Shown here: piece by piece, positions 48,066 through 59,800 of the stretch
Layout of the letters: every line of letters begins with the position of its first letter
Position numbering within the stretch: position 1 is the stretch's first letter
Origin: Macrocybe gigantea
Taxonomy: Eukaryota > Basidiomycota > Agaricomycetes > Agaricales > Callistosporiaceae
Length of the DNA stretch: 64,000 nucleotides
Reading direction: 5' to 3'
Assembly: GCA_011319805.1 (NCBI GenBank)
Contig: SJRY01000236.1
Coordinates: 558,001-622,000 of the forward strand
Notes under the pieces: generated by a model
Told to the model about the DNA's origin: nothing
Database searches by the model: none
The model's input: the letters and a program-made list of their open reading frames with translations, nothing else
Program-made: the position numbers and the translations under genes

Positions 48066-49568
48066 AATGATGACCATCATGGCTATCTGGTTGTTGAGTC
48101 TGTTGCTTGCGTCGCCAGTCCTAGCCCTCCAGCCTTTGAAGAATGGCATCAACAACCGCACGTTGTCAAACGTCCGCACGCGTCTATCAGAGATTGCTAA
48201 TGCAAGGTATGCGGCGGCAATAAGTTGCTCTAAGGAAGGCGAATGATGATATTCCGTGTCAGTTGGGAATTAGGTGCTGCTGCCCAAGCTCTTACAGAAT
48301 TTGCGTGGCCCCAGCTGTCTGTTTTCGAAGAGACTGCCTTTCCGCCGCCAGCTCGGCTCAATTCCTCCTGGAATGCTTCAGATGTTCTGAACATCGCCGT
48401 TGAGTGGGGCCTCATTATTCCTGTGATCACTTGATACTGGCTAATGACTCTGCCAAAGAACTGTTCGCGCAAAACCTCAGGATTCACTTCCTCTCATCCC
48501 TTCTCAAGGTTCAGCTGCCGATCCCGCTAGTTCGTCATCCTTAGATTCGTCTAAACGTTCCTACTGATGCCAAGCTTTGTCTAGGTCTCGGAGTGGCTGT
48601 TTTGCTTGCGAACTGGACTCTCGCTAATTCTTCGACTAACGACTTTGCTGACGCAGCGAAGGGTCAATTGGAGTATCTACTTTGGGTTGCTCCTCGCTCT
48701 GCCGACAACGCCATCTCTCACAGAGCCGATGAAGTGCAGTTTGGTATGATATTTAGCGGCCATATTCGCAGCAACTTGCTAACCGGGCGGAAACCAGGTC
48801 GGATTTCGTATACATGGTTCCTCCTTTCATCGCTTACTATGGTGCCCTGCAAGGCGGTCAATACGGTCGTTCCTTAATGCAAACGGCATACGATCAATGT
48901 TATCTATACCGAGAACATTTAAGAGACGATTCTGGCCTATGGCGGCATGTTGTGCTGGGGTCCTGGGAGGACGACACCCATTGGGCGACAGGTATTGATG
49001 ACTTTTTTGTCGGGGTACTATCCATGTTCATCTCTTGAATAGGCAATGGCTGGGCGGCCGCTGGCATGCTGCGTGTTCTTCAAACTCTCAATCACTCGTC
49101 CGATGGGCTGCATTTCACCGAGCACCAAAAGAATCTTACCAAATGGATAAGCGAAATAACAACAGCAGCATGGTCCCATCAGGTATGAACACGGTTCTCA
49201 AATTTATCTCCTAACCTAGCTAAACTGCCTTATAGCAAAGCAATGGTACACTGCTCAATGTGCTTGATGACCCACATGCATTTGCAGATTCAGCTTCAAC
49301 GGCGTTACTTGCCTCGGTCACGTATCGCATGGCCGCTTTCAACAACGACACCAGACTTATCGCCTCTGCAGACAAAGCTCTCACCCTCATCAATGACAGC
49401 ATCGATACATCTGGATGGCTCCAAAACACGGTGAACCCGTACACATTTCATGAACCTAATCAGCCAGGCAAACATAGTCCGGAAGGCCAGGCTTTCGTGC
49501 TCCTTCTGCACGCGGCTTGGCGCCAGTTCAATTCCACCAAAATCATTTCGTTATATAGGCCGCACTGA
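48066..49568 (+). CDS. Secreted six-hairpin glycosidase, GH105-like
   Basis: Probable unsaturated rhamnogalacturonyl hydrolase-type enzyme acting on pectin fragments outside the cell. The start at 48066 gives MMTIMAIWLLSLLLASPVLA, a signal peptide. The (alpha/alpha)6 core shows SWELGAAAQALTEFAWPQLS, GLGVAVLLANWTLANSS, GQLEYLLWVAPRSADNAISH, SDFVYMVPPFIAYYGALQ (region of the catalytic Asp in GH105), SWEDDTHWATGNGWAAAGML (the conserved GNGW) and PNQPGKHSPEGQAFVLLLHA near the end. Five to six introns. The join before SDFVYM works only if a W codon is lost, or with one extra T near 48742, so a base may be missing. The family is likely; the exact substrate is not known. Confidence 0.8.
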
Positions 49569-49883
49569 TACTCCATGTCGTAGCGTAAAGATTGTAGGCA
49601 TACGTTAACTTAAGAATGGCATTTCATCCTAGGTGACACTAAGTCAAGGGCTTGGCAATCAGGCAGGAATTGAGTCGTGTGTGATTGCTATCAAAATGAC
49701 CGTCTCTAAATGAACAGCCAAGCCACAGATCGGTGTAGGACTACACGTTTCCCGTTTCTACAAAGTCCTCCCGTCCAAGCGCCTTTCTGGATACCCTGCG
49801 CTACTCCTCTACCTTTTGACGATTAAGGGCACTTGTCCCTGGTTTTGTCGTCGCTTAAGATACCCCCGCCTGGTCTAAGTATA
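49569..49883. other. Intergenic between glycosidase and first Ca2+ exchanger
   Basis: About 315 bp holding the glycosidase 3' end and the promoter of the exchanger. No element recognised. Confidence 0.4.
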
Positions 49884-52005
49884 ATGGAAAATCAAACTGG
49901 GCCTCGACACCGAAACGGGCACGTGGCGGACGAGGAAGCTGCAAGTGCAAGTCCCAACGGTGCACATACCGTCTCTGAAAAACACGCTGCTCCCCAGCGT
50001 CGCCTCCTATCTGTACCAACCAAGGACGGCCTGAGCAGGTTTTGGGATAGGTTTACACGTAAAGGGAAAAAGGATGTCGGAGTGGTGCAGAGCTTGCGGG
50101 TAATCGCGCTTTCCTCCTGTACGCCAGGGCCCCTGCATTGTTCACGTTCCAAAGGAAGCTGACTTGGGGTCGTTCACACAGGGCTTAATGCTTTTCTCGT
50201 CTTTATACCCTTCGCATGGGCCTCGCACTTCAAACCTTGGCATAATTCTTTGACGTTCACTCGTCTGTGGCTGTACTCATTGAGGCGCCGATCGTCTATT
50301 GACCGCGATTCTTAGTGTGTTTTCTTGCCATCGTACCCCTGGAAAGGTTATTCGATTATGGTGGCGAACAGCTTGCTCTGTATTGCGGGAAACAGTTGGG
50401 CGACCTGATTGTGATCACCCTCAACAAGTAAGCAGCGCCACGAACGTTCAATGTCGCTTAATCAACATAGTTCGCAGTGTCGTGGAAGCCACGCTGGCTA
50501 TAATTTTGCTCAAGAAATGCGAGTAAGTCAGCATTCCGAGCGCTACTATATCCTTCCCTGACCGTGACATTCTTAGATTGAAACTTTTGCAGTCGACCAT
50601 CGTTGGTACATGCGCGCTTCCTTCTCGTGTTATGGCGTGACTCTGACACCTCCGATGAAGGCGTTATCGTTCTTCATCTTCTCCTCATTCCTGGGACGTC
50701 TTTCATGATTGGTGGTGCTCGAATTATACACCAAGATTTGAACCCACACTTCATGGAACTTAATCACACGTTGCTCACAGTCGGGTGTGTTTAATTATGA
50801 CATGATCTGAACTTTGGTTCTGATGAATGGACAGGGTGTTGAGCCTGTTACTTCCAGCAGCCTTCTTCGCAGCCCTTGATCGCGGTAGTGTTGCGCAGGC
50901 AACAGCAGAGTCACCTGTTGGTAGCATTGTAAACGATACCACTCGTCACATTTTTCTGGAGCTCAGCAGGGGCCTCGCAGTGATTTTGCTGGTCGTGTGC
51001 GTTAAAGTTTAATCATCTGATTTATGAGCTAATGAATCGACACGGTCTTTTATGCTAGTTATATTGGTTCTCGGATCTATCTTCATAATCCTCCCGGGGA
51101 GGACAACGCTCTTCTCCCTGGCCCCCACGCTCCAGAGAGCATGAAACATGAAGAAGCTCATCTCGCTGCTGAAGAGCCCGAGGTTAATCAATACGTTTGT
51201 ATTGCTATGATTTTAGTTAGTATTGCGATAATGGGTGCAACTGCCGAATGGGTGAGTGGAACAGGCGCACATAGTATCGTAGCTCATTGTCAATGCGTTT
51301 CATTTTGCAGCTGGTGGAAAGTGTCGAGTTTGTCAGAGAAGAGGGCCACCTCGAGGAAGAGTATGTGATTCGGTCGTCTGTCCGTTGTAGAGACTGACCT
51401 ATAGTAAAGGTGGTTCGGTCTGATTCTTCTTCCCATCGTCTCATTTGCAGCAGACGGTTTTGTCGCTATCTGTATTTCATACGCTATCTCATTCGACACT
51501 TCTTCCGCCAACCTGTACCACCGGCAACTCTAGCCAAAGCACGCGCCATCGATCTCAGTATCCAGTTTACACTGTTCTGGATGCCATTCATTGTCCTTCT
51601 TGCATGGTGGAGTAAGAAGCCATTGTCGTTGCTGTTCGGTGTGTTGTATAGACAAGTCTCACCTCTGCACTTGCTGACTAGGGATGATACGTGTTTATGT
51701 GTAGACTTTTTCGAAATTGCTATCCTTCTAGGCGCATGTTTCGTCGTAAATTATGTGACTGCTGACGCAAAAACGAACTGGGCAGAAGGACTGGCTATGG
51801 TGGCCTTTTACTTCATGATTGTGAGTTTATAAAATGGCCAGCACAGGCGCGACACTGACAGCCACGTCAACACTAGGCATTGTGCGCGTGGTTCTATACG
51901 GGGCAAGTTGAAATCCGCTTTTTATTGTCTTGTCCGGACAGCGTACAGGAGGCGTTGTTGAAGGCAGTTTCTGGCGCAGTTGAAGGACATGGAGCAGCTC
52001 GTTGA
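49884..52005 (+). CDS. Ca2+/H+ exchanger (CaCA/CAX type), copy A
   Basis: Cation antiporter of the CaCA superfamily, probably moving Ca2+ into the vacuole or another store. Start at 49884 (MENQTGPRHRNGHVADEE); N-tail about 80 residues. Membrane part: LNAFLVFIPFAWASHF, CFLAIVPLERLFDYGGEQLA, the alpha-1 region GDLIVITLNNVVEATLAIIL, VLSLLLPAAFFAALDRG, YVCIAMILVSIAIMGATAEW, a central loop, then FFEIAILLGACFVVNYVTAD and TNWAEGLAMVAFYFMI. It ends after a short C-tail at 52005. Roughly ten introns. A one-base shift near 51467-51471 (ADGFVAI / YFIRYL) breaks the frame. The gene directly downstream is a paralogue in the same orientation. Confidence 0.87.
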
Positions 52006-52249
52006 GGGATAGCTATACGGCTTATATCACCTATTTTTACGCTGCTGAATGCGCATCTCAGCTAGGACCTAAATTTTGCATGTGTGGCTTTATATTGATC
52101 ACCGTGGCAGTGTCTCCATCAATTGTCTGGATATATATAATAGCTATAATCCGTGTTGCATCTCAAGAGCTGGTCTCTCACTTCCATCTTACCTGGGTAC
52201 CCCTCTAGTCTGAGCTGGCTCAGATATAGCTGAACGAGAGACGGAGAAG

Positions 52250-54645
52250 ATGGACAGAAACAGCAGCCCACACCATTCTCAACAACACGAGCAGTACGAT
52301 GTGCCGATTCACGAGCAGAGAACGTTGAGTCCTAACAGACGTCCTCGCCATAGCGTATGGAGCGATGACGCGAAGAGCACGAGACGCATCCACGCTGACA
52401 ATGGGCTGGACCCACGGCTCCAGTCTTCGGACACCCACCCACCTTGGCCCGTTCCGCTGATCCTCTCCCCTAGCGCCCAAACCGGGGTACAGCGAGATAT
52501 TCAGCATACTGCCTGGAACCATCGCAATAGCCAAGCCTCCGATGCGGAAAGCCAATACTCGACGGAGACGGCCGTGCCTAATCACTACCACGCCGGTCAA
52601 AACACAACCGAGGCGATTCCGCCGTTGACGTTTTGGCGACGGATACGTGGTGAAGGTAGGAGAAAGATAGGTTGGGGTGCAAGTTTGAGGGCCGTCGCAA
52701 CCTCATCCTGTGAGTCTGCCTTCTGTGCCCATCACTACAGCTCTGACTTTATCCAAGGGCTGAACGCTCTCCTCATATTCGTGCCAATTGCTTGGGGAAT
52801 TCAATATGCCAAGGTTTCCCACATAACTATGTTTGCCTGTGAGCAAAGCCCTTTCATTAATCGTTTTATTATTCAAATATTGCCTAGTCTGTTTCATTGC
52901 CATTATTCCTCTCAGCAAACTCCTGGATTTCGGTGGGGAACAACTGGCGCTTTATTGTGGCAAAGATGTTGGCGATCTCATTGTCATCACTTTGAATAAG
53001 TACGTCGCTATTCCATTCAAATTCTGCTTGCATACCGAAGGTAAACGCCAGCGCTGTCGAGACAACTTTGGCCATGGTACTACTGGCCAAGTGCGAGTGC
53101 GTTATCGAACAATAATTCGTTTCTTTCTCAATAACCTCGTTTGTCCATGATAGCTTGAAGTTACTACAATCTACCATCATAGGTGAAATTCTCCCGTCCT
53201 CGTATAATTACCCCTCGTATTCAGAGATAATTGACGATATTTGAATTAGGTGTCGTCTTGTTGAGACTGCTTCTTGTACCTGGCGCCGCTTTCTTGACAG
53301 GCGGTGTCCATACCGCAGCTCAAGAATTGCACCCGCATGTCGTTCAGCTGAATAATACTTTGCTCACTGTCGGGTGAGCAACTCTTAGCTATGCATTCTG
53401 CAGACTCTCATGGCCTTACAGTGCCCTGACGTTGCTCCTGCCTGCGGCGTTCTTTGCGGCGCTTGATCGAACGGACATGAATGGCTACGCCGTCGTCGTC
53501 AATGATGTTATGCGCGGTGATTTTCTTCAATTGAGCCGGGCTTCTGCAGTCTTCCTTCTGATTGTGTGAGTGTTGGAATGCATCACACTGTCTGTGGCTT
53601 GATTCACCACTCTCGTCCCAATTCTGTGATTCAGTTATATCTGTTCGCGCTTTTACCTGCATGATCCACCTGGCGAGAAGGATAGCTTGCACGAGCACGC
53701 AAATGCTCCCGACGCTCTGAAAGTCGAGGTCGCTCGGATGGAAAGGGAAGAACCTGAAGTCAATCCTTGGGCCTGCATCCTCCTTTTAATCATCGCCGTT
53801 GTTCTGATGGCCGTCACCACCGAATTCGTGAGTGTTCGTTGTAGATCTAAGCTTTCGGTTTTGCTCATTTACACGCAGCTAGTTCACAGTGTCAACCCTA
53901 TGCGGAAGAGGCTCGGTCTGAAGCAAGAGTAGGTGACTACCCTGTGATATTTGATTATGGCTGTATTCAAATCTTTGCAGATGGTTTGGGCTGTTTCTGC
54001 TCCCTCTGGTATCATATTCTGCGGATGGCATTCTATCGGCCGTCTTCTACATTCGACATTATTTCCAGCGATTTCTCGGAAAGCCGGAACCACCTACCAC
54101 CCTCGCTCAAGGACGATCGATTGACCTCGGCATACAATTTCTCTGTTCTGGATGCCTGTCCTTGTCATTATAGGCTGGTTCGCTTCCAAGCCCATGTCTC
54201 TGCTATTCGACCTGTTTGAGGTCGCGATCTTGCTTGGAGCATGTTTTCTCGTCAACTATGTCACCGCCGATGCGAAAACGAACTGGGCGGAGGGTTTGAT
54301 GATGGTCATTTTCTATCTGATGATTGTGAGCCCTTTCCACAAGTTTTGCGTGTGATGTTTCCACTAATGACTGTTCTATTTCTCTCCCAGCTGATCACTG
54401 CTTGGTTCTATCCTGGCCAGTCCGACGTCTACCATATGCTGAGCTGCGGAAGCGTAGCGAAATCGTTGGCGGAACCAGGGAAATTCGCGATTAACAAGGC
54501 ATATGTGAATCATACCATACCAAAGGCAAACTACACTCAAGCTATTAATCAGACGCTGGACACTGCGGCTGCGATAGAGATATTGAACGAGCGGCTCCAG
54601 AAGCTTTTGGACCTTCATGGCGTGCTCCCTCAGCAGAGGCACTGA
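52250..54645 (+). CDS. Ca2+/H+ exchanger (CaCA/CAX type), copy B
   Basis: Tandem paralogue of the preceding gene with the same membrane plan: LNALLIFVPIAWGIQ, LLDFGGEQLALYCGKDVGD, LIVITLNNAVETTLAMVLLA, LTLLLPAAFFAALDRTD, ILLLIIAVVLMAVTTEFLV, WFGLFLLPLVSYSADGIL, and FEVAILLGACFLVNYVTADA. It differs at the ends: the N-tail is about 150 residues (MDRNSSPHHSQQHEQYD..., Ser/Pro/His-rich) against about 80 in copy A, and the C-tail is longer, with two NxT sites. Intron positions closely match copy A, which supports duplication of an intron-containing gene. One T seems missing in the run at 54138-54140, just before the FWMPVLVII helix. Convergent with TAZ1, 37 bp away. Confidence 0.87.
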
Positions 54646-54682
54646 CGACTTGGCATCAGGAATTTATGGTAGAAAGTTCTTG

Positions 54683-55876
54683 TCATGTTGTTCGCCCTTG
54701 AACAATAGTACCCAAAGCTTCTACGCTGCGTTGAATGATAGCAGTCACTTCCGAGCGAATCAGCATGTTTTCTTGTATTCTTTTTTTGTAATCCGTGTCG
54801 GGGTTCAATGACTGCTGGTCCAAGCTTGATGAAACCTCCTTTCCCATCCATCCACCTATGCGTACCGGTTCCTGGATGGACCGACCGACAGAGCCTTGAG
54901 GATTTGTGCCGTGAAGTAGGCCGAGAGCCCTTCGTATGGTGTCCTCAGGTAACGGTTCACCAAAAGTGACGCTGAGACGTGCACCTGGTCGAGGGAGGTA
55001 TTTGTATGGGAACGAACGCCCTTCTGGCATTAGTTGGTCAAAGCCCTGTAGCCACATTGGGATGACGATCGGGGGGATTGCGGTTTCCATGAGTATTCGA
55101 CCGCTTTCCCGGGAGAAAACATCAGATGCAAGTCTGAAAGCCACGGAGTTCGCCACTCACACGCCCCATTTGAACCTCGGCAGCCTTATGATGCCATTGC
55201 CGTCAGTACGATACATGTCCGGTTGGTTGACTTTTCCCTCGCCATACAGGTGTACCTGACGCAAGGTTTCAGACAAAGAGTGAGAAATGGAGACGATGCT
55301 ACTTACCCAATCTCCTTTGTTCAGTTTCCCTATTGCGATGTCAACAGCAGGCTGATAGACACCTTGACCGCGAAAGGTTTCCAGAGTTTGACCAAGTCGG
55401 AAAAAGGTTGCGAAGAGACTTGCTACCCAGTGGGACATGAGCGGAAACTCGCGCTGAGATGGAGTAACATCGGACTGACGAATTCGTAAATAGGATGTCG
55501 GATGCGCCAAGTATCCATCGTGTCGTGTAGGCACTCAAGTAGTATCTTGTGGGAAGAACGCCCCAGGCGACGGGGTCATCTAAACTGGATGCGGCTTACT
55601 TTGGACGGAAGATCAGCGATAGTGCTCTCGCAGCTCACGTCGATATATGGTTGGAGACTACAAGGTGAGGCGTGAGTGCACTATGCTTTAGAGTTTCCTT
55701 GATCACTGGATCACACCTGTTACGACGCCCTGTCCACGCTTCTTCCTGCCATTCTCAAGCGCGTCGATGAGGTTGCTGAGACCAGATACGGTGATGGAGC
55801 AGTAGCCGACATTGAGAAAGGCCTTGCAAGCGAGTCCGACGGCAGTAACGGTGGCTCGGGAGAGAAGCTCGGCCAT
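54683..55876 (-). CDS. TAZ1: Tafazzin, cardiolipin transacylase
   Basis: Mitochondrial acyltransferase that remodels cardiolipin. The start at 55876 (MAELLSRATVTAVGLACKAF) matches the family's membrane-binding N-terminus; an in-frame upstream Met exists at 55972. The catalytic NH-x4-D motif is NHISTLDD (split by an intron), in VSNHISTLDDPVAWGVLP. Then TRWILGASDILFTN, FFRLGQTLETFRGQGVYQPA and the tafazzin hallmark VHLYGEGKVNQP. The C-terminal part has GRILMETAIPPIVIPMWLQG, FDQLMPEGRSFPY and PRPGARLSVTFGEPLP. About six introns. The frame joins cleanly. Confidence 0.93.
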
Positions 55877-56083
55877 GGATGTGTGTCTAAAAAAGTCTAA
55901 ACTGATCACGCCTGACGCGCCATCATGATTATGTAATAAATCCTTCTCCTGTATCGTTCGTTTCCCCAACAAAAAAAAAAGGCTTGGGCTCTGGGTCGGG
56001 GCCAGGTTACTCCTCTCCGCCCATCATTTCTCCTACTCACGAGAGGTGCAGTCTCGTCTGCCGCGAGCGCCGTCCGACGCGAC

Positions 56084-56543
56084 CATGCTGGCCCTCATGT
56101 TCCTGAGCTCCATCGCCGCCCTCCTGTTCATTTATGTATTCATGCCGGCCCTCTGGATCTCAATCATGGCGCTTGACGACTCTTTGGACGCTCACGAAGC
56201 CGGATTGACATTGGTCGCATCCCGTATGCTTTTATCCGCCTGCTTTCACGTTTCTCCTCCTTAAAACGTCTTGCGTTTATTTCAGGAAATCCGTTCCAGG
56301 AAACCGGCCCTCCAGCTAATATGGCGAAGCTCATTCTACTCCGTCACAAAGTATGTCATAGATCGGAAGTTTACTAGCCCTTGTTCGCTGACTTGTGCAC
56401 TCTCCGTATATAAGATTCAGAGTAGCAACAGAAGGAGGCGTGGCTCATCACACATGCGCCAAGTTCCTCGCATTCAACCTTCCCGCTCCAGAATGCCATG
56501 GATTCATTTCGGCCGGGCTTGGGCTGGCAAACAGCACCACTGA
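56084..56543 (+). CDS. Small membrane protein, divergent from TAZ1
   Basis: Not recognised. Three exons give about 110 residues: MLALMFLSSIAALLFIYVFM and PALWISIMALDD form one N-terminal membrane segment. Exon 2 is RNPFQETGPPANMAKLILLR-HK. Exon 3 is a basic tail, SSNRRRRGSSHMRQVPRIQP, ending WIHFGRAWAGKQHH. The last acceptor is chosen among several AGs (TTCAG|AGTAGC) because it keeps the frame. Start codons of this gene and tafazzin are 207 bp apart. A mitochondrial or ER role would be a guess. Confidence 0.45.
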
Positions 56544-56851
56544 GACCCCATGCCTCTGGATTTATTTTTTTTGCACCACCTCCTGCCTGGTTTATTCATC
56601 TAACTAATGATACCCTCGCGCCATCGTTAACATTTCATTGAGGAAGTTGTAACATCATACATTCAACCTTGCCCTGCCCAGCATCGATACCCATTCGCAT
56701 ATTCTTGTTCTGTTCCACTGCTGATAAAATTACAGAGTACATGCTATCTAGATCTTTCTGTAAATTACTGACGGGGCTGGTTGACAACGGAAAACGAAAC
56801 AGTACAATGTAAAAAAAAATACAAGACGTTCAAACATACAAGCAAAAGAGT
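56544..56851. other. Intergenic between two convergent 3' ends
   Basis: About 310 bp, 3' region of the small membrane protein and MRC1. It is fairly AT-rich, with an A8 run near 56812-56819. No gene seen. Confidence 0.4.
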
Positions 56852-59800
56852 TCAGACAAAGTCCCTTCCACTGTCGACAAGTTTCAGTAAACTTGCTGCC
56901 TCCTTTGGTTTGCGGCTCAAGCTCGATGAAGCCTTGGAGGATGATTGCTGGCTTGGACCATTGCGCACTGTACCACGTCCGTTCTTTACCTTGTGGCCCG
57001 TCACGGCCACTCCTCCAACCGAGCGGGCGGTACCCATATTACGCGATCTGCTCTCAGCCTTGGCCCAGCTCTGCATGCGGCTTCTGTTGGCTTCGTCCAG
57101 TGCTTGCACATTTCGTGACTGTTTCATCCCCTATTAATTGCGCGAACCCCAAAGCCTGAACTGAAAAACGCACCTCAAAGCCAGGCTCGATGTCCATATG
57201 ATTGTTCAGTCCCCCGCGGAGATTATGAGGCTGTTTGCCCACGCGATTGACCGCCTTCACGCGTATCCCCGCCTCATCGTCAGAGCCGCCTTCTATCCAA
57301 GACACATCGTGCGGATTCAACGTTTCCGCCACCTAATACCGGTAGTTATTACTCTGGGTACCAACCGACATGAAAATGACGCAAGCGACTGACCTCATTC
57401 TGTTCGGCCATCTCACGAACTCGCTGCTGTATCTCTTGGGGCGTGATGTACTCTTGGGGTTCTGCTGCCTCTTCTTGCTCCACCATTGTCGCGTCTTGAG
57501 ACTCCTGAAGATACGCAAAATCGGCATCGTCATTGTCCATCAATCCGTGCTCGTAAGCTTGATAAAACGATTTCGTTTCCTCATGTTCTCCTGCAATAGA
57601 GGTATCATTTCGTGCTGCCTTTATACCAAAGAGGAAAGGCACATGCCTAATTCCCTTATGTTGTCACGATCTATCTTTAGCCTCTTATGCATGCCACGCC
57701 GAATTCTGCGATTCGTTTCGTCGTCTTCGCTATCCGTGCCACTGTCATCGAAGCCAACACCATGATTCGTCTTTCTCTTGCGAAGTTCACCCGCGACCGC
57801 GGCCTGGTGCAGCTTCTCGATCTCTTCATCGTCTTTCTCTTCTTGCTCTCTAAAGGTCACCGTAAGTCTAGGTCCAACGACATGAAAACGTGCACGAACT
57901 TGAATTTTTCCAGGACCCGCTCGGCCGCGAGTGTCTTCTCGTCCATGTCGCGATCGTCCACAAGTGTTTCCAGCGTCCGATCAAGATCCTCACTGTCTTC
58001 TTCCTCGCCGTCGTCCTTGCGCCTCGGCCCGAATCCAAACGTCTCATCATCGTCCGACTCTTCGGCCTCGGCTTCGATGAACTCGGATTTCTCCAAAGGT
58101 CGGCTCGGTTGCTGAAGCCGTTCCTAGCCGCCTCGTTCATTAACTTGAATGCATTTAATGGCCGGCTTTTCGTGTTTGGGCTGGGAGAAGGACTAGAACG
58201 CCGAATGGTGGAGGGCGGTGGGGATACGCCGCGTCGCAAGCGACGCAGCGGCTCGGTTCCGGAAAAACTGGCCTCGAATTCACCAGAGAACGATAACGTC
58301 TGGAGTGGAGTGCGTCCACTTAGCTGACTAGCTCGTTGGCTAGGAACAACAGTGTTCTGAGATGGTGGTACAGGCATGTATACTTCTGGACTCAAAACAT
58401 CTGGGCAAGTTTGTGTTAGGAATCTAAGAGTTTGATGCCAACGTTAGTGTCAAGATACACTCTCAGGCGTCATCATACCGACTCACCCATGGTCGTTTAC
58501 GTACAGCTCTGATTCTTTCTCTTGCTTCTTGCTCACAGCCTCCAACAGGTATTCCTGCTCTTTCTCGAAAATCTGGTCGGCTTTCTTCAATAGACTACCC
58601 CAAGTTGGAACGCAGGTTGCAGGGCGAGGTCTTGTGTCAACTCAAGATTATCGCCTTTGCGGAGTTTACCCAATGACAGTTCCTACGATTGGAGATGCGG
58701 TTAGTGAGGGAAAAGTTTCTCTAATAAAACCGACCACGCGCCTCTGTCGAGAAGGAAGCAAACTTAGCTCTTGAAGAAGAGCGCTGCGATCCTTCCTGCT
58801 GTGTCGTAGATTCAAACAGATCCGAGTATGCCGGCTGCAATTTTTCCGCATGCTGAGCCGCATCATCCACAATATTTGATTGTGACTCAATAAGGGGTTC
58901 CAACTGTAGACTGGCAGCAAGCAGGGAAGAACCCGGCTTGTCGGCCTGTTCCAGTCTGAGCTCGAACGAAGGCAAACGCATGCTACCGTTCAATGATCCT
59001 TCGCGGCTGCGGAATTTCCGGCCTTGCGCGCTTTGCGTAGGTGAAAAGGGTGACATCTCTGGCATAGGCATGTGACGAACAACGGCCTTATTTTCCTTGT
59101 CCTCGCTGCGATCGTACATTAACGACGTGATGTTCTCCTTGTCATTTTCGTCCTCGGTAAGTAGATGGTTGAACATGAAGAGTCCCGACGCCCCATGGAT
59201 GCCTTTGGAATCGCATCGGACACCGAATCCTCGCTATCAACGCTGAGGGCTGGTACCCGAGATGTCCTCGGTGAGCCGAAGGTAAATCGCTCCAATTGCG
59301 CCTTTGGGTCTCGCTTCTCCTCGCCTTCAGAATCTGAATCCAAGACGCGCTGGCGCCGGCGCTGTCGATATTGATGATCTGTTCCTCATCGGCGTCATTT
59401 TCAGAATCTGCGCTAATCTCTTGGCCCTTCGGCAACTGTTCCGACAGTTCTTCATCAGCCTCAGGAGAACTCTCTTTGCCGCCGGAGGAGGAAGTAACAA
59501 ATTCATCTGCCTCGGGATCCCAATCACCGTCGTTTTCATGTGTTTCGTCTTCCTGGCTGCGTCTTTGCCTGTATCCCGATTGTCAAGAGCTTCGAGGCCT
59601 TGCTTTGCGACTTCACGCCATGCGTCATCAACGGACTCGCCCGGCTGCGTGGCTGTCAACACCCTACCCCCGCGTCGCACCCACTCTTCCTCTTTTCTCT
59701 TAATCTCCTCGGCATTTTTCTTGGAAACCTCATGAGCGAGTATTCTGACCAGTTGACCTGATCTTTTATGCTACCACCTTTCCGATCTCCCGTTTTATGC

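Noticed and set aside
51060..51100. Frame break in exchanger copy A at SRIYLHNPPGE
   Set aside because: On re-reading the bases the frame is open here; only the break near 51469 remains.
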